NCBI RefSeq assembly: GCF_028551275.1
Contig: NZ_CP117025.1
Span: forward strand, 1,731,501 to 1,795,500
Direction: 5' to 3'
DNA length: 64,000 bases
Source: Sphingomonas hankookensis
GTDB lineage: Bacteria > Pseudomonadota > Alphaproteobacteria > Sphingomonadales > Sphingomonadaceae
Position numbers and translations under genes: made by a program. How positions within the stretch are numbered: the stretch's first letter is position 1; every line of letters starts with the position of its first letter. A model generated the notes under the pieces. The model was not told where the DNA came from, searched no databases, and was given only the letters and a program-made list of their open reading frames with translations. This document shows positions 54,297 to 63,886 of this stretch, one piece after another.

Positions 54297-56333
54297 GTGA
54301 TCAAGACCATTACTACCAGCAGCGCACTTCCGCTGATCTGTATCGGAACACCGGCCTTTGCCGAAACCTCTGAAAAGGGATCGCAAACAAGCGCGGATGC
54401 AGTCGTGGCAGGCAACGACATTGTGGTTTTCGGTCGCGGTGAGGCCATGATCGGCACTGCCAAATCAGCGAGCGAAGGAAGCGTCGGAGGGGCCGATCTC
54501 CTCGTGCGGCCTCTTCTCCGCGTGGCCGAACTGCTGGAAGCGGTGCCGGGGCTGGTTGCAGCCCAGCATTCGGGGAGCGGCAAAGCCAACCAGTATTTCC
54601 TGCGCGGTTTCAACCTCGACCATGGGTCTGACTTCAGTACTTATATCGATGATGTGCAGATGAACTTTCGTACCCACGGACATGGTCATGGCTATCTCGA
54701 CCTCAACGGGCTCATTCCGGAGATCGTGGGCCGGGAGGATTTTCGTAAAGGGCCCTACCGCGCCGATGGCGGTGATTTCGCTCTGGCGGGAGCAGCCTAT
54801 ATGACGACCATCAAGGGTTATGACCGGCCATGGGCATCGGCCGAGGCTGGATCATATGGTTGGCGCAGCGTCGCTGCGGGCGGAACATTGCACGACCTGG
54901 GTGCTGGAGACCTCACGCTTGTCGCCCAGGCCAAGACCTATGACGGACCGTGGCAGGAACCTGAACGTCTGCGCCACTACTCGGGGTTCGCGAAATATAG
55001 GATGCCGACCGGTGCGGGCACATTGGAGGCATCTCTCCATGCCTACCGGGCGACATGGCACCCAACCGAGCAAATCCCCGAGCGCATTATCGGCACGGCG
55101 TTTTGTGCGGATGTGTTCTGCTCTCCAGATCCTTCCGCGCGGGGTGAGACGACGCGCCTGGTGGCTAACATCGCGGTCAAGCAACCGACATGGCGCGCCA
55201 ATGTCTATGCCCAGTTTTATGACTGGTCGATGTTCTCGAACCCCACTTACACCGATCCGGATAGCACAAGCGCGCAGATCAAGCAGTTCGACCGGCGTTG
55301 GGTCCTCGGGCTGTCCGCACAAAAACATTGGGAAATCGCTGACAGTCTGGCTGTGAGCCTTGGCACCGAAAACAGATACGACGCCGTCGGGAATGTTGGT
55401 GTCGATCGAACGGCTGCCCGCGCATTTCTTGCGTCACTCGGGCACTACCGGGTCGGGGAATTGTCTTCCGCGCTCTACGGCGAAGTCGCTTGGAAACCCT
55501 TGGCGGGACTGCGTGTGACAGGTGGTCTTCGCGGGGACTATTATCACTATTCCGTGCGTGCACGAGATTCTGTTGCGGCGTCGCTGGGCGAAGGCAGTGG
55601 CTCAGCGTCGATTCTCTCTCCCAAGGCGTCAATCGCCTATCAGGTTACGCCGCATCTTGAACTCTACGCCAACTGGGGCCGTGGATTCCATTCCAATGAT
55701 GTTCGGGGTGCGGTCAACAGGGACACGCCTGTTCCCGTTCTGGTTCGCGGCATTGGCAAGGAACTGGGAGGACGCATTCAATTCTCAGGGGTCACGTTAA
55801 CCGCGACTTACTGGTGGCTGCATGTCGGCAGCGAACTTCGTTTCATTGGCGATTCCAATGCTGTTGAACCGTCGGGTGCCAGTGGGCGTCATGGCTATGA
55901 AATCGTCGCCTTCTGGCGGCCGTTCCCTTGGCTTGCGCTTGATGGAAACTATACCGCCAGCCATGCGCGCTTCGACAATGGCGATCACATCCCCAATGCA
56001 TTCGAGAACGCGGCTTCAGCAGGTGCCGCCATCATTCTTGATCCCTGGGAAGCCAGCATTCGGGTGCGCCACCTTGGACCTTCTCCGCTTGTCGAGGACA
56101 ACAGTGTCCGGGATCGGGGCAGCACGGTCATGAATGCCCGGGCCGCGTGGAAGGGCAAGAAGGTCGAGATATTTGGAGAAGTGCTGAACATCTTCGACAG
56201 CCGAGACAAGGACATCGCCTATTATTACGAGTCCTACATCCCCGCCTTTGATGCAGGTGCTCCGGTGGAAGGCCGGTTGAGCCGCGTGGTCGAGCCTCGA
56301 ACTGTGAGGATTGGCGCAAAGGTCAATTTCTAG
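54297..56333 (+). CDS. TonB-dependent receptor under cobalamin riboswitch (cobalt/cobalamin uptake)
   Basis: About 678 aa from GTG 54297, which follows GGGGGAC. The signal peptide is IKTITTSSALPLICIGTPAF (cut after AFA). The plug has VAELLEAVPGLVAAQHSGSG and FLRGFNLDHGSDFSTYIDDV and a His-rich loop, THGHGHGY (about residue 124). The barrel ends in Phe (VRIGAKVNF). Regulation by B12 and the following Ni/Co permease gene suggest that it brings in cobalt, a cobalt chelate, or cobalamin. The His-rich loop favours a metal. BtuB-like function cannot be excluded. Confidence 0.88.
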   Translation: MIKTITTSSALPLICIGTPAFAETSEKGSQTSADAVVAGNDIVVFGRGEAMIGTAKSASEGSVGGADLLVRPLLRVAELLEAVPGLVAAQHSGSGKANQYFLRGFNLDHGSDFSTYIDDVQMNFRTHGHGHGYLDLNGLIPEIVGREDFRKGPYRADGGDFALAGAAYMTTIKGYDRPWASAEAGSYGWRSVAAGGTLHDLGAGDLTLVAQAKTYDGPWQEPERLRHYSGFAKYRMPTGAGTLEASLHAYRATWHPTEQIPERIIGTAFCADVFCSPDPSARGETTRLVANIAVKQPTWRANVYAQFYDWSMFSNPTYTDPDSTSAQIKQFDRRWVLGLSAQKHWEIADSLAVSLGTENRYDAVGNVGVDRTAARAFLASLGHYRVGELSSALYGEVAWKPLAGLRVTGGLRGDYYHYSVRARDSVAASLGEGSGSASILSPKASIAYQVTPHLELYANWGRGFHSNDVRGAVNRDTPVPVLVRGIGKELGGRIQFSGVTLTATYWWLHVGSELRFIGDSNAVEPSGASGRHGYEIVAFWRPFPWLALDGNYTASHARFDNGDHIPNAFENAASAGAAIILDPWEASIRVRHLGPSPLVEDNSVRDRGSTVMNARAAWKGKKVEIFGEVLNIFDSRDKDIAYYYESYIPAFDAGAPVEGRLSRVVEPRTVRIGAKVNF

Positions 56334-56414
56334 CGAAATCCCTTGATGGGCGGCGCTGCGGCACGTCTGCGGCACCGTCCTTCGTTTGTTCATTCCTCAA
56401 TCGCCGAGCCAATC

Positions 56415-57461
56415 ATGCCCCTCACGAAGACACTGCCGTCCCTGTCTCTGCGCCGACGAATTGGTGCCTTGTTTGCCGGATTGATCGCCGCCAACATTGG
56501 CGTCTGGGTCTGGGCATTCAGCCTGTTTCATGCACAGCCGTTGATGCTCGGCACCGCCGTGCTTGCCTGGGGGCTGGGCCTGCGTCACGCGGTTGATGCC
56601 GATCATATTGCGGCGATCGACAATGTGACCCGCAAGCTGATGCAGGACGGGCAGCGTCCGGTTTCGGTCGGATTCTGGTTCGCGATCGGGCATTCCGGAA
56701 TCATTGCCATAGCATCGATCATCATTGCGGTGACGGCCAGCGCGCTGTCGCAGTTTGGCGCTTTCAAGGAAATCGGTGGCGTGATTGCAACCGTGATTTC
56801 CGCGCTTTTCCTGTTCACGATCGCCGGCATGAACCTGGTCATCCTGCGCTCTGTCTGGCGGACTTTTGCCCATGTTCGTGCAGGCGGCAGCTATGCCGAG
56901 GACGATCTTGATCTGCTATTGGGTGGGCGCGGTCTGCTTTCCAGACTGTTCAGGCCGATGTTCCGCCTCGTGAACAAAAGCTGGCATATGGCCCCGCTGG
57001 GGTTTCTGTTCGGGCTTGGGTTCGATACAGCAACCGAAGTTGCCATTCTGGGCATGTCGGCCAGCCAGGCCGCCGATGGCCTGTCGATCGGGACAATCCT
57101 GGTCCTGCCCGCCCTGTTCGCGGTCGGTATGGCCCTCATCGATACGGCGGACGGCGTGGTGATGCTGGGCGCTTATGAATGGGCCTTCGTGAAGCCGATC
57201 CGCAAGCTCTACTACAACATCACCATTACCCTGATCTCGGCCATCGTGGCGATTGTCATTGGTGGAATCGAAACGCTGGCCCTGATTGGCGACAAGCTGG
57301 CCCTTACGGGTAGGCCATGGCGGGTCGCCGCTGAACTGGGCGAAAATTTCAATGGTCTGGGCTTCGCCATCATCGGTCTTTTCGTGTTCTGCTGGCTGGC
57401 GAGTTACGCGATCTATCGCTGGAAGCGGTTCGATGAAATCGAGGTTTCGGTCGTTGCCTGA
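56415..57461 (+). CDS. NiCoT-family nickel/cobalt permease
   Basis: 348 aa from ATG 56415. The family signature is LGLRHAVDADHIAAIDNVTR in the second membrane segment, whose His and Asp residues bind the metal. The second signature is LGFLFGLGFDTATEVAILG. Eight membrane helices are visible. NiCoT proteins (HoxN, NixA, NhlF) import Ni2+ or Co2+ by secondary transport. Because it lies 82 bases behind a cobalamin-controlled receptor and before cob genes, cobalt is the likely cargo. Confidence 0.92.
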   Translation: MPLTKTLPSLSLRRRIGALFAGLIAANIGVWVWAFSLFHAQPLMLGTAVLAWGLGLRHAVDADHIAAIDNVTRKLMQDGQRPVSVGFWFAIGHSGIIAIASIIIAVTASALSQFGAFKEIGGVIATVISALFLFTIAGMNLVILRSVWRTFAHVRAGGSYAEDDLDLLLGGRGLLSRLFRPMFRLVNKSWHMAPLGFLFGLGFDTATEVAILGMSASQAADGLSIGTILVLPALFAVGMALIDTADGVVMLGAYEWAFVKPIRKLYYNITITLISAIVAIVIGGIETLALIGDKLALTGRPWRVAAELGENFNGLGFAIIGLFVFCWLASYAIYRWKRFDEIEVSVVA

Positions 57462-57471
57462 CCGTCACTGC

Positions 57472-57972
57472 GTGGATCGTTGCGTCATACTCAGCCACGA
57501 TGACCAGTCCTGCACCGTCTCAATCGATCTTGATGTCCGAATGCCGCTCGGGCTTCGCGTACATCACGGCGAGCGCGACGCGGCGATCCGGATGCTGATG
57601 GCTCGTTCCAACGGAACATTCGTTAAATCCAGAAAAAGTTGTGTCTTTGATCCGAATTCAAGGCAGGCTGCGGAAGATCTCGTCGATGCCATACGGAAAC
57701 GGCTTTTCCGGATAGCGTGCAAGCCTGTCAGTCAACGGCAGGTCGAGGATATTCTCTGCATCACGTCCCGCGAGCGAACACGGTGGGCCAAGGACGGCCG
57801 CTTGGCCCTATCGGGGGCTTCCAGGATCAGAAAAGGCGTAACCGAAATAACGCTCTGGACTTATCCCTGCGATGCGATCGAGCGCCTGGCAGCCAACCCA
57901 TCCGAGATAAGGCGATGGCGTAAAGAGGATGAAGCAACAACTTCAATTGGCTTGGCTGGCATTTTCGTCTAG
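57472..57972 (+). CDS. Putative DNA-binding protein, 166 aa, between NiCoT and riboswitch 2
   Basis: The frame runs from a GTG at 57472 (or an ATG at 57541, giving 143 aa). I do not recognise the family. The C-terminal 75 residues (PVSQRQVEDILCITSRERTR, then WAKDGRLALSG and IERLAANPSEIRRW) look like a small winged helix of the MerR/excisionase style. It is co-oriented with the transporter and ends about 45 bases before riboswitch 2. A regulatory role in the cobalt locus is possible but not supported by any direct evidence. Confidence 0.45.
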   Translation: MDRCVILSHDDQSCTVSIDLDVRMPLGLRVHHGERDAAIRMLMARSNGTFVKSRKSCVFDPNSRQAAEDLVDAIRKRLFRIACKPVSQRQVEDILCITSRERTRWAKDGRLALSGASRIRKGVTEITLWTYPCDAIERLAANPSEIRRWRKEDEATTSIGLAGIFV

Positions 57973-58016
57973 AGCGCGCGGCGAAGGACCGGGGCAACCC
58001 GCCCTTCAATGATCGC

Positions 58017-58216
58017 GCCGGTGCCCCGCAAGGGGCTTAATCGGGAATGCGGTGCGGGAGCTTGCTCCCAAATCCGTGGCTGTCCCTGCAACTGTAAGCG
58101 GATAGCGCGATGCACATGCTCCTGAACACAGGAGCTGCCACTGGACAGCGCTTTGGCGCAAAGTCTGGGAAGGCGTGCATCAAGCTGTGACCCGCGAGCC
58201 AGGAGACCTGCCGGCG
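58017..58216 (+). ncRNA. Cobalamin riboswitch 2, upstream of cobW operon
   Basis: Same aptamer as riboswitch 1: GCCGGTGCCCCGCAAGGGGC, TTAATCGGGAATGCGGTGC, the B12 box GCAACTGTAAGCGG, GCCACTGG and GAGCCAGGAGACCTGCCGGC. Similarity to riboswitch 1 continues beyond the aptamer for about 100 bases. It should repress cobWNGH when cobalamin is plentiful. Confidence 0.95.
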
Positions 58217-58411
58217 CACCGGTCGCTCTTGCCTGATCCAGGGGATGGTCACGGCACGGTAACTCTCCGTCTGAGCGACGAAGCTGTGCGGCTGGGGCTG
58301 CACGGCCGCGTGGTAACGGGTGCTTCATCGCGCCTGCCCGTTGCGATGCGCCGACCGGACTTGTCCGGCAAGCCCCGCCGTTTGTCGCTCTGGCGCGCGG
58401 AGGAATTGCTT

Positions 58412-59449
58412 GTGGCCGACCTGTCAAAGGTGCCTGTCACCATCATTACGGGCTTTCTGGGCGCGGGGAAAACCACGCTCATCAGCCATTTGATCCGCAA
58501 TGCGGGCGGGCGCAGGCTGGCGGTGGTGGTCAACGAATTCGGCTCGCTGGGCGTGGATGGCCAGATTCTGGAATCTTGCGCCATTCCGGATTGCCCGGCG
58601 GAAAACATCGTAGAACTGGCCAATGGCTGCATCTGCTGCACCGTGGCGGATGACTTCATCCCCACGGTGGAAAAGCTGCTGGCGCTTGATCCGCGCCCGG
58701 ATCACATCCTGATCGAGACATCGGGTCTGGCCTTGCCCAAGCCGCTGCTCAAGGCGTTTGACTGGCCCGCGATTCGTAGCCGGATCACCGTGGACGGTGT
58801 GCTGGCGCTGGCCGATGCCGAAGCGGTGGCGGCAGGCCGGTTCGCGCCCGATGTGGCCGCGCTTGACGCCCAGCGCGCCGCCGATCCCAGCATCGATCAT
58901 GAGACGCCGCTTTCGGAAGTGTTCGAGGACCAGCTTGCCTGCGCCGACATGATTCTGCTGACCAAGGTTGATCTGGCAGGTCCGGAAGGTGTCGCCGCAG
59001 CGCGCGCGATCATCGCGGCGGAGCTTAGTCGCCCGGTTCCGGTGATCGAACTGACCGAAGGCGTGGTCGATCCGCGCGTGATTCTGGGCCTTGATGCCGC
59101 TGCCGAGGACGACATCGCCGCGCGCCCATCGCACCATGATGGAGATGACGACCACGAGCACGACGACTTTGACAGCACCGTCATCGCATGGGGCGAGATC
59201 GCCGATCCGGCAGTGCTTGTGGCGCGGATCGAAACGCTGGCGCGCGATCACCATATCCTGCGCGTGAAGGGCTATGCCGCCGTTGCGGGCAAGCCGATGC
59301 GGCTGCTGGTGCAGGCGGTAGGCGCGCGGGTGCGCCACCAGTACGACCGCCCGTGGCGGCCTGACGAGCCGCGCCGCACCACGCTGGTCGCCATTGCCGA
59401 GCACGATCATGTCGATGCAGACGCCATTCGCGCGGTGCTGCTGGCGTAA
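58412..59449 (+). CDS. cobW: CobW-type GTPase for cobalt insertion
   Basis: 345 aa; the frame is open further upstream, but GTG 58412 follows AGGAGG-type GCGGAGGAA at ideal spacing. The G3E-family GTPase has Walker A GFLGAGKTTLIS (about residue 18), the metal-binding NGCICC (about 76), ETSGLALPKP and LLTKVDL (TKxD). A His/Asp-rich loop, HHDGDDDHEHDD (about 240), may hold cobalt. CobW is thought to deliver Co2+ to the CobNST chelatase. It is separated from cobN by 10 bases. Confidence 0.93.
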   Translation: MADLSKVPVTIITGFLGAGKTTLISHLIRNAGGRRLAVVVNEFGSLGVDGQILESCAIPDCPAENIVELANGCICCTVADDFIPTVEKLLALDPRPDHILIETSGLALPKPLLKAFDWPAIRSRITVDGVLALADAEAVAAGRFAPDVAALDAQRAADPSIDHETPLSEVFEDQLACADMILLTKVDLAGPEGVAAARAIIAAELSRPVPVIELTEGVVDPRVILGLDAAAEDDIAARPSHHDGDDDHEHDDFDSTVIAWGEIADPAVLVARIETLARDHHILRVKGYAAVAGKPMRLLVQAVGARVRHQYDRPWRPDEPRRTTLVAIAEHDHVDADAIRAVLLA

Positions 59450-59459
59450 GGCGCGGGCC

Positions 59460-62400
59460 ATGCACGTCATTTTCCGCGAAACGCACGGGATGGAGGAAAC
59501 CGCCGTCCCGCAGGATCTGGGGCAAGAGCCTGCGGATCTGGTGGTCCTGTCCTTTTCGGACAGCGACCTGGGCGCATTCGCGGCGGCATGGCATCAGGCC
59601 CGCGCGGGCGATGTGGCGTTCCCTTCGCTGCGGCTCGCCAATCTGGCGGCGCTGATGCATCCGCTGTCGGTCGACACGTATGTCGAGCGGACACTTTCGG
59701 GTGCAAAGGCGATCCTGATCCGGCTGATCGGCGGCACGCCCTATTGGAGCTACGGGCTGCAACAGGTCGAGGCGCTGGCCCGGTCGCGCGGCATCGCCCT
59801 GGCCGTGCTGCCCGGCGACGGCTGGGAGGACGCGCGGCTGGATGCGGTTTCGACCGTGCCGGTGCCTGCATTGCGCGAACTTGCGCAGTGGTGCGATGCT
59901 GGCGGTGCAGGGGCGGCGCAGGCGGCGCTTGCCGCGCTGTCGCAGCTGGCGGGGCTGATTGATGCCCCCGCCCGGACATGCGATCCGCTGCCGATGGCGG
60001 GAGGCTGGCATCCCGGCTTTGGCGTGGTCGATCCTGAAGCCTTTGTGCGCGATCCGGCAAGGCCGCTGGTCCTGATCGTGTTCTATCGTTCTTACCTGAC
60101 CGCCCACGATCTGGACCCGTTTGCCGCCCTGCATACCGCGTTCGAGCAGCGCGGTTTCGATGCATTGTCGATCTTCGTCCCCTCGCTGAAAGCCCCGCAG
60201 GTGCGCGAACAGGTGGACCGCTGGGTGCGCGGACTTGGCCCGGTAGCGATCATCAACGCTACCGCTTTTTCCGCGCGGGGCGAGGACGGCGCCACCCCGC
60301 TTGATGGCGCGGGCGTTCCCGTGTTTCAGCTGGCGCTGGCCACGTCCGGGCGCGCGGGATGGGCGGCGGCGTCGCGCGGGCTTTCCCCCGCAGACATTGC
60401 CATGCATGTGGTGCTGCCCGAAATTGACGGGCGGGTGTTTGCAGGCATCGCCAGCTTCAAGGAGGCGGGGACGCGCGATCCCGCGCTTGGCTTTGCCCGT
60501 ACCATCCATCGCGCCGATGCCGGCCGGATCGAAGCGATCACCGCGCGGGTAGCGGGCTGGATCGCACTTGCCCAAACGCCGGTTGCCGAGCGGCGGGTTG
60601 CGCTGGTCCTGTCGACTTATCCCGGCAAGGCATACCAGATCGCCCACGCCGTGGGGCTGGATGCGCTGGCTTCTGCCGAGGCGATCCTGGCCGATCTGGC
60701 CGAGGCGGGATATGCCACTGACGCGCAGGCCGGACTGGCAGCGCTCCTTGAATGCACACATCAGCACTGGCCGCTGGCAGAGTACCGCAAGGCGTTGGCA
60801 GCACTGCCCGATACCCTGCGCGCTGAACTTTTCGCCGCATGGGGCGAGCCGGAAGCCGATGCTGCCGCCGCCGATGGCGCGTTCCGTTTTGCCGCGCTGC
60901 CCATCGGCAACGCGCTGGTAGCCTTGCAGCCCGAACGCGGCGAGCGCGCCCATCGCGACGGCGACTATCACGACCTGTCCCGCTGCCCGCGCCATGGCTA
61001 TGTGGCGTTCTACCTGTGGCTGCGCCAGCGAAGCGTGGACGCGCTGGTGCATGTCGGCGCACATGGCACACTGGAATGGCTGCCGGGCAAATCAGTCGCG
61101 CTGTCCGATGCTTGCTGGCCCGAGGCGCTGACCGGCGCGATGCCGGTGATCTATCCGTTCATCGTCAACGATCCCGGCGAAGCGGCGCAGGCCAAGCGCC
61201 GGATCAGCGCGGTTACGATCGGGCACGTTCCCCCGCCACTGGTGCAAACGCAAAGCGGTGCGGGGCTGGCCCGGATCGAGGCGCTGCTGGATGAATTCTC
61301 CAACGCTGGCGGGCTGGACCCGGCCCGCCGCGACCGTCTGCAAGTGAACATCCGCGACGAAGCGCGCGTGCTGGGACTTGAGGCGGAACTGGGCCTTGAT
61401 GACGCGGCCACGCTGGTCGAGGCGATCACCCGGATCGACCGCTTCGTTTGCGATGTAAAGGACAGCCAGTTCGGTGGCGGGCTGCATGTGTTCGGGCGGG
61501 GAGATCAGGGCGCAGCCGAGCGGGCCGGATTGCTGGCGGCACTCGACGGACGCCGCGTTCCGCCCGGTCCCTCCGGCTCCCCCTTTCGCGGGCGCAGCGA
61601 TGTGCTGCCAACCGGGCGAAACCTTTATGCGATAGACCCGCGCGCCGTGCCTTCACGCGCGGCCCATGCCCAAGGGGTGACACTGGCAGAGGAGCTGATC
61701 CGGCGGCATCTGCAGGATCACGGCGATTATCCGCGCGGGCTGGTGCTCGATCTGTGGGGATCGGCCACGATGCGCACGGCGGGCGAGGAATTCGCCATGG
61801 CGCTGCACCTGCTGGGCGCAAAGCCGCTGTGGGACACCGCGTCCGAACGGGTAACAGGCATCGAAATCCTGCCGCTGGCGCTGCTGGACCGGCCGCGTAT
61901 CGATGTGACGTTGCGGATTTCCGGCCTGTTCCGCGATGCCTTTCCTGCGCTGCCGATACTGTTTGGCCAAGCGGTGCGCGCGCTGTGTTTGCGCGATGAA
62001 CCGGCGGACTGGAACCCGTTTGCAGGGCAGGCTGCGGCACCGCGCGTCTATGGCCCGGCCCCCGGCAGCTATGGACTGGGTCTTGGCGATGCAGCCGAGG
62101 TCTATACTGAAGCGGCCCGGCGCGCTGCTGGTGAGGCATGGCTGGCGGCATCGGACCATGCGTTTGACGCAGCCTCCGATGCGATCGGAACCTTTGCCGA
62201 TCCTGACGGCCTGCGCCAGCGTGTTGAAGGAGCGGACGCCTTTGTCCATCTTCAGGACTTGCCCGAAACCGATCTGCTGCTGGCCGCCGATTATGCCGCG
62301 CACGAGGCGGGCTTTGCCGCTGCCAAGGCGCTGATCGGTGGTTCGGCGGCGCTCTACCACCTCGACAATCGCGATCCGGGGCGCACCGTTGCGCGCACCC

Positions 62401-62744
62401 TGACCGAAGAGATCGCCCGCGTGGTCCGCGCCCGCGCGGCGCACCCAGGCTGGGTGGCGGGCATGATGCGGCACGGCTTTCGCGGGGGGGCAGAACTGGC
62501 CGCGACGCTGGACCATATGGGTGCCTTTGCGCACCTTTCAGGCAGCGTACCGCCGCATCTGTTCGACCTTTATCACGACGCGACACTGGGCCAGACCGAT
62601 GTTCGCGCATTTCTTGAACGCGAGAATCCGGCTGCGCTGGCGGCGATGGAAGCCCGCTTTGCCGCGCTCCATGCCGCCGGGCTGTGGCAGACCCGGCGCA
62701 ATTCCATCCTCGCCAGCCTGCCAAGGCTTGAGGACAGGGCATGA
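59460..62744 (+). CDS. cobN: Cobaltochelatase subunit CobN
   Basis: The large catalytic subunit, 1094 aa, of the ATP-dependent CobNST complex that inserts Co2+ into hydrogenobyrinic acid a,c-diamide, in the aerobic B12 pathway. The family stretches include GGTPYWSYGLQQVEALARSR near residue 92, LVHVGAHGTLEWLPGKSVAL near 530, SDACWPEALTGAMPVIYPFI near 550, and WGSATMRTAGEEFAMALHLL near 764. It is shorter than the 1250-1280 residues usual for alphaproteobacteria, probably from N-terminal trimming. It is coupled to cobG by a 4-base overlap (ATGA). Confidence 0.94.
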   Translation: MHVIFRETHGMEETAVPQDLGQEPADLVVLSFSDSDLGAFAAAWHQARAGDVAFPSLRLANLAALMHPLSVDTYVERTLSGAKAILIRLIGGTPYWSYGLQQVEALARSRGIALAVLPGDGWEDARLDAVSTVPVPALRELAQWCDAGGAGAAQAALAALSQLAGLIDAPARTCDPLPMAGGWHPGFGVVDPEAFVRDPARPLVLIVFYRSYLTAHDLDPFAALHTAFEQRGFDALSIFVPSLKAPQVREQVDRWVRGLGPVAIINATAFSARGEDGATPLDGAGVPVFQLALATSGRAGWAAASRGLSPADIAMHVVLPEIDGRVFAGIASFKEAGTRDPALGFARTIHRADAGRIEAITARVAGWIALAQTPVAERRVALVLSTYPGKAYQIAHAVGLDALASAEAILADLAEAGYATDAQAGLAALLECTHQHWPLAEYRKALAALPDTLRAELFAAWGEPEADAAAADGAFRFAALPIGNALVALQPERGERAHRDGDYHDLSRCPRHGYVAFYLWLRQRSVDALVHVGAHGTLEWLPGKSVALSDACWPEALTGAMPVIYPFIVNDPGEAAQAKRRISAVTIGHVPPPLVQTQSGAGLARIEALLDEFSNAGGLDPARRDRLQVNIRDEARVLGLEAELGLDDAATLVEAITRIDRFVCDVKDSQFGGGLHVFGRGDQGAAERAGLLAALDGRRVPPGPSGSPFRGRSDVLPTGRNLYAIDPRAVPSRAAHAQGVTLAEELIRRHLQDHGDYPRGLVLDLWGSATMRTAGEEFAMALHLLGAKPLWDTASERVTGIEILPLALLDRPRIDVTLRISGLFRDAFPALPILFGQAVRALCLRDEPADWNPFAGQAAAPRVYGPAPGSYGLGLGDAAEVYTEAARRAAGEAWLAASDHAFDAASDAIGTFADPDGLRQRVEGADAFVHLQDLPETDLLLAADYAAHEAGFAAAKALIGGSAALYHLDNRDPGRTVARTLTEEIARVVRARAAHPGWVAGMMRHGFRGGAELAATLDHMGAFAHLSGSVPPHLFDLYHDATLGQTDVRAFLERENPAALAAMEARFAALHAAGLWQTRRNSILASLPRLEDRA

Positions 62745-63886
62745 GCAGTTTTGCGGTGAAGGGCTGGTGCCCCGATGCCTGGCACCCGATGATGGCGGGC
62801 GACGGGCTGCTGGTGCGGGTAAAGCCTCGGCTTGGCCGCCTGACGCGGGCGCAAGTGCTGGGCCTGTGCGATGCCGCCGTGGTGCACGGCAATGGCCTGA
62901 TCGACATGACCGCCCGCGCCAATCTCCAGCTTCGCGGGGTGCCTGAAACTGGCTGGCAGGCGCTGCTCGACCGGTTGCTTGTGCTGGATCTGGTGGACCC
63001 TGACCCTGTCATCGAACAGCGGCGCAACATTCTGGTCGCGCCGGATTGGCGCGCCGGTGATGACAGCCACCGCATTGCGGGCGCATTGCTGACCCGGCTG
63101 GATGAGTTGCCCGATCTGCCCGGTAAAGTGTGCTTTGCCATCGATGCCGGTCAGACCTGCATTCTGGGTGGCGAGGCGGGCGATTTCCGCATTGAGCGCG
63201 GCGGCGATGGCGGTCTGATCCTGCGCGCCGATGGCCGCGCCACCGGTATGGCGGTTGCTGCTGGCAGGGAAGTGGACGCGCTGATCGCGCTCGCCCACTG
63301 GTTTGCGGCCAGCGGCGGCGCGAAAGCGGGGCGCATGGCGCGACACCGGCTGGTCCTGCCCGAATGGGCCTGTGGCGACATTCTGCCCGCGCCGTCGGCT
63401 GCTTGCATCGTGCCGGGCCTTCATGATCTGGGCCTCCGTGATGGGAGTTGGGCCTATGGCTTGCCGTTTGGCCGGATAGAGGCGCGGATACTGGCCGGGA
63501 TGGTGGAAGCATCGCCCGCCGCAGCGGTGCGGATCACGCCGTGGCGTGTGCTGCTGGTGGAAGGCGCGCCTGCCGTTTGCGCCGGTGGGCTGATCGATAA
63601 TCCTGCCGACCCGCTGCTGCATGTCGATGCTTGCCCCGGCGCGCCCTGCTGCCCGCAGGCCTCGGTTGAAACCCGCGATCTTGCCCGCCGCCTTGCACCG
63701 CATGTCGCCGGGCGGCTGCATGTTTCGGGCTGTGCCAAGGGCTGCGCCCGCCAGCGCGCCGCCGATGTCACGCTGACCGGCCGCGATGGCCTGTTCGATC
63801 TTTCCCTGAACGCACCCGCCGGTGCGTTGCCAGTTCGCTCTGCGCTCAGCCCAGCCGAGCTTCTCGCCCATTTCGGAGCCGCTTGA
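62741..63886 (+). CDS. cobG: Precorrin-3B synthase CobG
   Basis: 381 aa of the nitrite/sulfite-reductase ferredoxin-like family. It uses O2 to convert precorrin-3A to precorrin-3B, the step that defines the aerobic cobalamin route. N-terminal ferredoxin-like half-domains (MVKGWCPDAWHPM-type start; ARANLQLRGV near residue 66) are followed by the 4Fe-4S ligands in DACPGAPCCPQAS (about 305) and HVSGCAKGCARQRA (about 327). Its start overlaps cobN, and its stop overlaps cobH by one base. It implies aerobic growth. Confidence 0.92.
   Translation: MSSFAVKGWCPDAWHPMMAGDGLLVRVKPRLGRLTRAQVLGLCDAAVVHGNGLIDMTARANLQLRGVPETGWQALLDRLLVLDLVDPDPVIEQRRNILVAPDWRAGDDSHRIAGALLTRLDELPDLPGKVCFAIDAGQTCILGGEAGDFRIERGGDGGLILRADGRATGMAVAAGREVDALIALAHWFAASGGAKAGRMARHRLVLPEWACGDILPAPSAACIVPGLHDLGLRDGSWAYGLPFGRIEARILAGMVEASPAAAVRITPWRVLLVEGAPAVCAGGLIDNPADPLLHVDACPGAPCCPQASVETRDLARRLAPHVAGRLHVSGCAKGCARQRAADVTLTGRDGLFDLSLNAPAGALPVRSALSPAELLAHFGAA

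Noticed and set aside
59181..63141. Long minus-strand frames opposite cobN and cobG
   Set aside because: They mirror the third-base GC of the plus-strand genes; cobN and cobG have family motifs throughout.
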